From: an uncultured Roseicyclus sp.
GTDB lineage: Bacteria; Pseudomonadota; Alphaproteobacteria; Rhodobacterales; Rhodobacteraceae
DNA: 64,000 nt
Direction of reading: 5' to 3'
Assembly (NCBI GenBank): GCA_937139335.1
Contig: CAKZPN010000027.1
Span: 186,001 to 250,000, forward strand
Position 1 is the stretch's first letter. Every line of letters begins with the position of its first letter. Positions 8,762 to 15,607 of this stretch are shown here, piece by piece. A program made the translations under genes and the position numbers. The notes beneath the pieces were generated by a model, which was not told the DNA's origin, made no database searches, and worked only from the letters and a program-made list of their open reading frames with translations.

Positions 8762-9445
8762 TATTCGGCAAGGTTCATTGATCTGAGTAGTCGTTTATTG
8801 ACTGTTTGTACGCCGCTCATCCTTGTACGGCGGTCAAAATTTACACTGCATGCAAGGACTACCCAAAGTCCAGTGCCGACTGACAACTGCCCTCGAAGTG
8901 TCGCATCCTAGGTCAACAAGATTCCCTGAGAAACATGAGTTCGTGGCTGAGGCGAGTGATCCGCGCAGACGTTCCTTACGCGCCAACGACGGCGGCGGAT
9001 GGCGATGGAACTGAGAACCGATACGGCACCGTTGCATATGCAACTACCACTTGGCCATGCACGCAGACACCGACCATGCGCGCTTTCCGCTTACCGCGTA
9101 CGAGACCGGCTAGTCAACTTACACACTGCTTGGGACGTGATCGATTTCTGATCCAGCAACCCAACCGATTCGGGCAAGTATTTCTGACACTTGGTCACTA
9201 GATCGGACAACACTGAGGGAGGCCGTGTGCCTAAGATGTGCCTTTTCCCATCTGGTCGAATCTAGTGTCTGTGAAGTGGTTGAAAGAGCGAGCTTTTGCG
9301 TTCGCCAATGTGCCTATTTCCAAGTGCCAAGACGCAATTAAATCTTACCATATCAATGCTTTACATGGGTATCTCGCCCATAGCACTAACGATGGCATAG
9401 CAACTGGATTCCCAGAGTCACCACAACGACAAGGAGGGTTTGAAC
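8762..9445. other. Gene-poor stretch between methyltransferase cassette and recombinase module
   Basis: 684 bp in which I support no gene: open frames are short and lack ribosome binding sites. It should contain the leftward promoter of the methyltransferase cassette and the rightward promoter of the small gene at 9446. No repeats of note were seen. Confidence 0.4.
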
Positions 9446-9670
9446 ATGAAACAGCAGGGTTCGAAGTACGAATTTCGGCATGTGCCGTCGGTAGACGCTG
9501 CACCACCTTTCACCGACGACCGTAATGGGGTCGAACAACAGGAGTGGCTGGCAGCGGACAACCCGGATTTCACCTCCGCACTCGGTATCATCGTCACCGC
9601 CTTTGTTGACCTTGGTTTCGGCAAATCTCCCATGCAGCAGGCACGCGATGCAGCGAACCTGAACCTGTAA
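9446..9670 (+). CDS. Small hypothetical protein upstream of recombinase
   Basis: A 74-residue ORF beginning MKQQGSKYEFRHVP. The ATG is preceded by a near-perfect Shine-Dalgarno AAGGAGG at 9431-9437 with 8 bp spacing, the strongest in the accessory segment, which is the main reason to accept it. The protein has a polar N-terminal half and a short hydrophobic patch (SALGIIVTAFVDLGFG). I do not recognise a domain. It ends 68 bp before the serine recombinase on the same strand and is probably co-transcribed, so a role in recombinase control or directionality is conceivable but unproven. Confidence 0.6.
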   Translation: MKQQGSKYEFRHVPSVDAAPPFTDDRNGVEQQEWLAADNPDFTSALGIIVTAFVDLGFGKSPMQQARDAANLNL

Positions 9671-9738
9671 CTTTCTGAAATCGCAGACACTTTCAGTCGA
9701 AACACAGCCTCCCACCGAACCAAGCGAGAGGAGTGGTC

Positions 9739-11310
9739 ATGATCGTTACGAACCCCATCACCGTGAAGACCAAGAGATGTGTAATCTACGCACGGGTGTC
9801 TTCAACCAAACAGACCAGCGACGGATCGGGTCTTTCGAGCCAGGAGCGGAGCTGCCGCGAGTATGCGGATCGAAAAGGGTACGATGTGAAGGAGGTCTTC
9901 ACCGACGTCATTTCTGGGCGCTTTCGGGAGCGCCCCGGCATGAATGCGCTTCTGGGCTTCTTGAGTACGGTGAGTACCGAAGAGTATGTGGTAGTGGTCG
10001 ACGATATTTCCCGCTTCGCTAGAGATGTCTCCACCCATGGTACGCTCAGGGACAAGATCACCGCGTGCGGCGCAAAGATCGAAAGTCCCAATCAAGTATT
10101 CGGTGAGGACGCCGGAGGCCGCTTCATCGAGACGATCATGGCAGCAATTGCCGAACACGGTGGCTCACTGAACACTGAACAATCACACCGCAGGACGGTA
10201 GCGCGCCTTCAGAACGGCTACTGGGTCTTCCACGCACCGATTGGATACACGTACCAAAGGGCCCCCGGTGGCGGGAAGGTGTTGATGCCCACAGAGCCTC
10301 TGGCGAGCATTCTCAAGGAAGCCCTTGAGGGCTTTGCGGACGGTCGCTTCCAGACACAGTCTGAAGTAAAGCGGTTCCTCGTTTCTAAGCCGGAGTTTCC
10401 AAAAAGCTACCGTGGTACAGATGTTCACCTCGACAAAGTAAAAAGGGTTCTCACGAATATGCTCTACGCCGGATACTTGGAGTTCCCCAAGTGGGGCATT
10501 CCCCTAACCAAGGCCGAGCACGAACCCCTAATCAGCTACCCAACACATCTGATCATCATGGAACGTCTGAAGGAGCGAAGCGTAGCCCCTGCGCGCAAGG
10601 ACATCAGCAGTGACTTTCCCCTCCGGGGATTTCTCATCTGCGAAGCTTGTAACCATCCCCTGACAGCGTGCTGGGCGCGGAGCCACACTGGGCAGAAGTA
10701 TCCGTATTACCTCTGCCAATACCGTAGCTGTACTGAGAAAGGAAAGTCCATCCAACGAGACCCGCTTGAAGCCAAATTCGCAGAAATGCTGAAGACGCTC
10801 ACACCCTCTCAAACCACGTTCGAACTCGCAGAGAAGACCTTTCGAGACGCATGGGATGAACGGACCAGTTCGGCAGCAAACGAAACCAACCGTCTAAACA
10901 AAAAGAAGCGGCAGATCGAGCGTGATGTCGACAGCCTGCTCCAAAGACTCGTTCAAACCGAGAACCAGAGGATGATCGCCGCATACGAAGGCCGCATCTC
11001 GGAACTCGAACAGGAGAAGGCAATAATCGAAGGCGAAGTGTCGAAACTGGCGACGCCCCACCGCTCGTTCGAGGAAATGTTCGAACTCTCAATGAAGTTT
11101 CTTTCAAGCCCTTACGATATGTGGGAAAAAGGAGACTTGGAGGTCAAGAGAACCGCTCTGAGATTGGTCTTTTCCCGGCCCCTGATCTTCAGTCGCGAAA
11201 CGGGTGTTCAAACCGGAGAAACGACCTTCCCCTTCAAGGCCTTACGGTACCTAGATGGAACAGAGTTGAAGGTGGTGCCCCCAGAGAGACTCGAACTCCC
11301 GACCCTCTGA
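9739..11310 (+). CDS. Large serine recombinase
   Basis: Site-specific DNA recombinase of the large serine class. The N-terminal resolvase domain has YARVSS with the nucleophile serine at residue 21, and DDISRFARD with catalytic arginines. A recombinase domain follows (HRRTVARLQNGYWVFHAPIGY), then a zinc ribbon with CEAC and two later cysteines (YYLCQYRSC), then a coiled coil around residues 370-440. The ATG at 9739 has AGAGGAG at 9727-9733. The final codons read PPERLELPTL and lie inside a tRNA-Thr 3' fragment, so the gene ends at a tRNA-associated insertion boundary. About 523 residues, apparently intact. Confidence 0.93.
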   Translation: MIVTNPITVKTKRCVIYARVSSTKQTSDGSGLSSQERSCREYADRKGYDVKEVFTDVISGRFRERPGMNALLGFLSTVSTEEYVVVVDDISRFARDVSTHGTLRDKITACGAKIESPNQVFGEDAGGRFIETIMAAIAEHGGSLNTEQSHRRTVARLQNGYWVFHAPIGYTYQRAPGGGKVLMPTEPLASILKEALEGFADGRFQTQSEVKRFLVSKPEFPKSYRGTDVHLDKVKRVLTNMLYAGYLEFPKWGIPLTKAEHEPLISYPTHLIIMERLKERSVAPARKDISSDFPLRGFLICEACNHPLTACWARSHTGQKYPYYLCQYRSCTEKGKSIQRDPLEAKFAEMLKTLTPSQTTFELAEKTFRDAWDERTSSAANETNRLNKKKRQIERDVDSLLQRLVQTENQRMIAAYEGRISELEQEKAIIEGEVSKLATPHRSFEEMFELSMKFLSSPYDMWEKGDLEVKRTALRLVFSRPLIFSRETGVQTGETTFPFKALRYLDGTELKVVPPERLELPTL

Positions 11311-11320
11311 TTACAAATCA
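11273..11320 (-). repeat. Displaced 3' fragment of tRNA-Thr (left attachment site)
   Basis: 48 bp that align without gaps to the 3' part of the intact tRNA-Thr at 26544-26591. There are 6 mismatches, all in the T-arm region; the inner 20 bp (11301-11320, covering the anticodon loop and stem) is identical. The CCA end and acceptor strand are conserved, and its own T-stem can still pair. No 5' half follows, so it is not a functional tRNA. It marks the left end of the tyrosine-integrase element and overlaps the end of the serine recombinase gene. Confidence 0.9.
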
Positions 11321-11439
11321 AGCGTACAACAGTATCGCGCAATAGCGCCAAGTTGCGCGCCAATGCACTACCTTCCTGAAATCAACGACTTGGCGCATCA
11401 TCAGATTGCGCAGTGTTGCAGGGGGTTTCAATCTGCGTG

Positions 11440-11466
11440 GTAGCCCGGTAGTAGCCCAAGGGTAGC
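11440..11466 (+). promoter_or_regulatory. Candidate integrase arm-type sites, left end
   Basis: GTAGCCC at 11440-11446 and 11451-11457, then a partial GTAGC at 11462-11466, all at 11-bp spacing and in the same orientation. The same heptamer pair at 11-bp spacing occurs at the right end (26480-26497), so these are probably arm-binding sites for the element's integrase. Confidence 0.6.
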
Positions 11467-11482
11467 TTCATCGGAGGATCTC

Positions 11483-12769
11483 ATGGTTGAGAAGGTCAGG
11501 ATCTCGAAGCGTACAGTCGACGCTCTGGAGCCGCGGTCGAAGCGCTACACCGCATGGGACACCGAGATCTCCGGCTTCGGGATCCGCGTCACGCCTAACG
11601 GTCGCAAGACCTACATTCTGAAGTACCGGGTTGGCGGCGGCCGCGATGGTCGGGATCGTTGGGGTACGATCGGGCAGCACGGTTCGATCACTCCTGACCA
11701 GGCGCGCAACGTCGCTCAGAAATGGGCGGCCTCTGTCCCGCTGGGCGGAGATCCGGCAGGATCCCGGATCGCCGCGCGGGAGGCGCCGACGGTCTCGGAT
11801 CTGCTCGACAGCTACCTCGAGGAGCATGTCGAGAAGCGAAACAAGCCCAAGACCATCCTCAACAACCGCCTGATCGTCGAAAATCTGCTTCGGCCAAAGC
11901 TCGGCCATCTGAAGGTTGCCGACGTCACTGCGAACGACGTGTCCCGCTTCCACGGCGCGCTTCACAAGACGCCCTATATGGCAAATCGTGCCATCGCGGC
12001 GCTTTCGAAGGCGATGGGCCTCGCTGAGCTCTGGGGCATGCGGCCGGATCATTCCAATCCGTGTCGTCGTGTCCAAAGGTATCGAGAGGAGGCGCGCGAG
12101 CGATACCTGAACATCGCGGAATTCCAGCGCCTGGGCGTCGTGCTTGCCGATGCAGAAACAGGTCGGCTGAAGGTGCCCAATGAGCGCGGCGAGATGATCC
12201 CGCGCCACGTCAATCCCCAGGCGATCCGCGCCCTGCGCCTGCTGATCCTCACCGGTGGCCGAAAATCCGAGATCATCGGGCTCAGGTGGGAGAACGTGTC
12301 TCTGGAGGCCGGCCGGGCCATTCTTCCGGATACCAAGACCGGCAGGAACACGTTGCAGCTCCCTCCACCGGCCGTGCAGCTGCTCGCCGATGCGTCTCAG
12401 GAACAGGGTGAGCCCAAATGGGGGTTCGTGGTTCGGGGCGCCGACCGCACGGATCCCGAGTGCCGGCTCCCCGGAATAGATGGTCCCTGGAAGGTCATTC
12501 GGAAGGCTGCAGGGCTCGAGGGGCTGCGCCTTCATGATCTGCGCCACGCCTATGCCTCCGTCGCTGTCGCAAGCGGACTCTCGCTGCCCATGATCGGCGC
12601 GCTGCTCGGTCATCGAGAAGTCAAGACGACGGCGCGATACGCGCACCTCGCAGACGATCCGCAGAAGGCAGCGGCCGACCTCATCGCCGGCACGATCGAT
12701 GGCGCCATGAAGCCCGGCTTCACGCTGGCTGCAATTGTCGCCGACGGCGGGGAAGAGCGGGAGAGCTGA
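11483..12769 (+). CDS. int: Tyrosine recombinase / phage-type integrase
   Basis: Catalyses integration and excision of the element at tRNA-Thr. The 428 residues have an N-terminal DUF4102-type domain (FGIRVTPNGRKTYILKYR), a SAM-like core-binding domain around 100-200 and a C-terminal catalytic domain. Catalytic residues are visible: R260 in TGGRKSE, K285 in DTKTG, H351 and R354 in HDLRH, H377 in LLGHRE and Y386 in ARYAH. The start has GGAGG at 11473-11477. It lies 160 bp from the left core, the usual place for an integrase, and reads into the element. Confidence 0.96.
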   Translation: MVEKVRISKRTVDALEPRSKRYTAWDTEISGFGIRVTPNGRKTYILKYRVGGGRDGRDRWGTIGQHGSITPDQARNVAQKWAASVPLGGDPAGSRIAAREAPTVSDLLDSYLEEHVEKRNKPKTILNNRLIVENLLRPKLGHLKVADVTANDVSRFHGALHKTPYMANRAIAALSKAMGLAELWGMRPDHSNPCRRVQRYREEARERYLNIAEFQRLGVVLADAETGRLKVPNERGEMIPRHVNPQAIRALRLLILTGGRKSEIIGLRWENVSLEAGRAILPDTKTGRNTLQLPPPAVQLLADASQEQGEPKWGFVVRGADRTDPECRLPGIDGPWKVIRKAAGLEGLRLHDLRHAYASVAVASGLSLPMIGALLGHREVKTTARYAHLADDPQKAAADLIAGTIDGAMKPGFTLAAIVADGGEERES

Positions 12770-12840
12770 GACATGCAACGGGCGCCGGAATCGATCACCG
12801 ATCGACCCTGTGCAAACTCTTCGCACCCCCTCAAACTGCT

Positions 12841-12932
12841 GTAACTTTCGTAACCTGTAACCCAGCCTCGCAACTGTCTGATTTGAGGCAGCATTTCCGT
12901 TACAGATGTCGGGCCTGCGGTTACAACGTTAC
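12841..12932. repeat. GTAAC/GTTAC pentamer array, left
   Basis: Three GTAAC copies (12841, 12850, 12857) followed by three inverted GTTAC copies (12899, 12920, 12928) in the 283-bp gap after int. The last two lie in a GTTACA-N2-GTTACAATC context, closely matching the array at 25683-25865 beside the helicase gene. This symmetry suggests iterons or regulator sites. Confidence 0.6.
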
Positions 12933-13052
12933 AATCGGAGGAATGCTCTACGCGCCAAGCCGCGCAATCCATCGCGCCACAGCGTATCTAGATGCAATTT
13001 ACACGTCGGAACGAAAGGTTTAGTTTTAGGGCACTTTTCGGGGCATGTTGCA

Positions 13053-14696
13053 ATGAATGAACCCACCGGCCTTGAGCCGCCGAGGCGGCGCTTCTTCGAT
13101 CCGAGGCGCGCCACTATACAGCTGGATCGTGTGGGGTTGTTCATCCTTGCCGAGACACTTCTGGCGGCGCCAGGTCTGGCTCAAGCCGAGGCAGTCGAGA
13201 TCGATCGTGTCGCCCCTACGCTTTTTCGATCCAGAACGGTTCCGGAGTGGTATTGCAAGGGTGGCCGGGGCGACTACACTCTTGACGATATCGAGAACGT
13301 CTCGCTCTCCTCGGTGCGCGCATGGTCTTTCAATTGGCCATGGTGCATTCTCTCCGAGCATCCCGTTCTTCATGCGCACGTCCGAAGGCGCGAGAGAATT
13401 CCGGCTTGGGCCGATCTCGACCAGGATACACCGATTTCTGCCAGGCAGAGGGACGACCTCCTGATGGACCTCGTCAGCGTCTTCGCGGAATGCGTCGAAG
13501 ATCTGAGTGGCGAACACCTGACCTCCTGTCTCAATCATGACCACCCTGAGCATTGCGAAAGATACCAGGAGATCCTTTGCTCCGAGGTCCATGCCCCCTG
13601 CCCTACAGCCGCGCACCCGATGGAGCCGCCAGTCGGAAGCATCGGGCTCGACCTCTCCGGGTGCCTTGTTTTGGCGAAATCCCTTTTGGAGTATCCAGGC
13701 CTCGAGGCAGACCAATGGCGCGAGGTTCAGGAAAGCATCTTGGACCTCCGGTGGCTGCATCGGTACGGCCCCCTCAAAGTGCCACTGGTCGCGCCAGATG
13801 ATTGGCCCGAGGTAGGGGCGGGCGAGTTCGACCCTGAAGGTCCAGACCCGAAGAATGTGTGTGCGCGCTCGTTTGCATGGGGCTGGAAAACACTGATGTC
13901 GCACCCGGTGCTTCATGCTCATGTCCGCGACGTTCAGTGGCTTCCATCCTGGGCCTGTCTCGATACGGCGACTCCGATCGCAGGCCGGCCGCACTCCCCG
14001 ATCGACGATCTTTCGAGGGATCTAATTGTGACCTTCGCGGAGCTGATGAAAGAGGTCACCGGTCGACATCTTCCGGCCTGTTCCGCTGGAAGGCCGGTGA
14101 GGTGCATTGAGTTCTATTGGCAGGCCCTCTGCACGGAATTCACTGTCCCAAAGCGCCGAGGGCGGCCGCACTTCCGTGAGGGAATTGAAGATGTAGCGGC
14201 GATAGCGCTCCTTTTGGTTGAGGAGTGGGATCGTCTTCGGCAACCACACATATGGCCGGACTTTCTTGATAGCGGGAAGATCAGCGAATGGCCGCGGTGG
14301 AGAAAGAACCATCGGCAATTGCCCCGCCCAATGGCTGTCAAGATCGCACTCGTGGAGCATGAGAAGCTGATGATGGGGCGCCCGGGATATAAGCCGAACG
14401 AAATGGATAAACCATCTCGCAGCGGTGCAGATCCGGATGAGCGGTTCTATGGCTGGCGCCGGGGTACGACCAAACAGCGGCGCGAGCAAACGTGGTATGT
14501 CCTGACGGATGGGGCCGACGATCGAGACGGATGCCTCGCGAGTGCTGTGCTCCGGGTGGTGCGCAAAATGGATGAATGGTCCGGCCTGCGCGATCTGCAC
14601 ATCGCTGAGCGCACAGCCGAGGAAGACACCACGGCGACAAAACTCGGGATGTTGCGGCAGCGCATCGACCAGGGTGAGCCGCCTCGGTCGGGCTGA
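13053..14696 (+). CDS. Hypothetical protein with internal duplication
   Basis: 547 residues, no family recognised. Two copies of a ~155-residue unit are visible, roughly residues 28-180 and 203-363. Each contains a helix ending PGL, a WSFNW or RSFAWGW motif, HPVLHAHVR (103-111 and 284-292), a W-x-x-LD-x-x-TPI stretch, an acidic helix (LLMDLVSVFAE / SRDLIVTFAE) and a paired-cysteine end (C-x(n)-CERYQEILCSE / CIEFYWQALCTE). A basic, tryptophan-rich C-terminal part follows. I chose the ATG at 13053 because the duplication begins just after it; the frame stays open upstream to 12906. It stands alone between integrase and the phage-like genes, the cargo position of many satellites. Confidence 0.7.
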   Translation: MNEPTGLEPPRRRFFDPRRATIQLDRVGLFILAETLLAAPGLAQAEAVEIDRVAPTLFRSRTVPEWYCKGGRGDYTLDDIENVSLSSVRAWSFNWPWCILSEHPVLHAHVRRRERIPAWADLDQDTPISARQRDDLLMDLVSVFAECVEDLSGEHLTSCLNHDHPEHCERYQEILCSEVHAPCPTAAHPMEPPVGSIGLDLSGCLVLAKSLLEYPGLEADQWREVQESILDLRWLHRYGPLKVPLVAPDDWPEVGAGEFDPEGPDPKNVCARSFAWGWKTLMSHPVLHAHVRDVQWLPSWACLDTATPIAGRPHSPIDDLSRDLIVTFAELMKEVTGRHLPACSAGRPVRCIEFYWQALCTEFTVPKRRGRPHFREGIEDVAAIALLLVEEWDRLRQPHIWPDFLDSGKISEWPRWRKNHRQLPRPMAVKIALVEHEKLMMGRPGYKPNEMDKPSRSGADPDERFYGWRRGTTKQRREQTWYVLTDGADDRDGCLASAVLRVVRKMDEWSGLRDLHIAERTAEEDTTATKLGMLRQRIDQGEPPRSG

Positions 14697-15124
14697 GGCG
14701 GCGCCGGTAAGCCCACGCGATCGATGACTCCCGGTTGGGTCTCGGTGCTGAGCGATGTCTGAAGGCGCCTCGCAATAAGATTCACCGATGGACGGGCCTT
14801 TACCTCGCGCCGGCGCGGGGCTTCGGCGCGCTCTCGCCCTGCTGCGAAGTCGGCTTGCGGGCCAGTACCTTGGCACGTTGACCTTTTTGCCTCGCGACGG
14901 GAAAACGTATGGTGTTCGCGAATATGGCATTTCGCGCGATCGGGCCGCATTGCGAATTTGATCTATTTCACGATCACCTTTCCCCGTGATATATGGCAGA
15001 AAGAGATGACCCAAATCTCTATGCGCATGTCATTCACGTCCTGCATTTTGGAATGATCAAATGAAACCCAAATGCGGTGAATGAAACTTAATGCAACTCA
15101 GTGAATAAGCACACGGTGAAGAAA
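14697..15124. other. Intergenic region before the tape-measure module
   Basis: 428 bp without a supported gene. The right half becomes AT-rich and should hold the promoter of the 15125-18704 genes. It includes an inverted pair of ATCAC/GTGAT half-sites (14973-14990). Confidence 0.45.
14973..14990. promoter_or_regulatory. Possible repressor half-site pair
   Basis: ATCAC at 14973-14977 and GTGAT at 14986-14990 form an inverted repeat with an 8-bp spacer. The same half-sites, with a 1-bp spacer, make the tandem operators at 19120-19146. It could let the ribbon-helix-helix regulator also control the tape-measure module, but the different spacing weakens this. Confidence 0.35.
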
Positions 15125-15595
15125 ATGAACCTGAATTCGATCACTGCCGACCAGGTCCGGCGGAACAGGCCCGACCTGGCGGCGCAGCTCGAGGCAGAGG
15201 CTCGTGCGGCGGTCGCCGGCCCCGTCGCCACGAACGCGGCCAAGGATGAGCGCAGCCGCATCGCCGCGATCGATGGGGTGGCGCTCCCCGGCTATGAGGA
15301 TCTCATCGCCGAAGCGAAGGCCGACGGCCATTCCTCTGCTTCCGACGTGGCGCTGCAGATCGCGAGGGTCGAGCGCTCCCGGTTCAGTGGTCTCGCCAAG
15401 CAGGACCTTGATCCGGAGGGCGTCGTCTCAGGGCGGTCTGGGCAAGCGAATGCACCCCTTGAGGATAGGGCGAAGGCGGAATGGAACCGGAACCCGACAC
15501 TTCGGGCAGAATTTCGTGAAAGCTTCGACGCGTACGTGTCCCTTCTTCGGGCCGAAGAGCGCGGGGCCGTTTCCGTCCTTCGTGCCACCAGCTGA
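15125..15595 (+). CDS. Phage head-protease C-terminal-like remnant or scaffold-like protein
   Basis: 156 residues, helical and charged. The segment ERSRIAAIDGVALPGYEDLI and the following ASDVALQIARVE resemble the C-terminal tail of S49/ClpP-type phage head maturation proteases, which also acts as a scaffold. The protease catalytic domain is absent. The ATG at 15125 follows a GGTGAAG stretch; a GTG at 15101 is possible. It ends 12 bp before the tape-measure gene and is probably co-transcribed. It may be a truncated relic, or a deliberately kept scaffold-like part that acts on helper capsids. Confidence 0.5.
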   Translation: MNLNSITADQVRRNRPDLAAQLEAEARAAVAGPVATNAAKDERSRIAAIDGVALPGYEDLIAEAKADGHSSASDVALQIARVERSRFSGLAKQDLDPEGVVSGRSGQANAPLEDRAKAEWNRNPTLRAEFRESFDAYVSLLRAEERGAVSVLRATS

Positions 15596-15607
15596 GGAGC
15601 CGTTGAA

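Noticed and set aside
8935..9201. Short open frames in the gap before the recombinase module
   Set aside because: No ribosome binding sites, overlapping frames on both strands and no recognisable sequence features.
11273..11320. A second functional tRNA-Thr
   Set aside because: Only the 3' half is present; sequence past 11320 cannot supply the D-arm or acceptor 5' strand.
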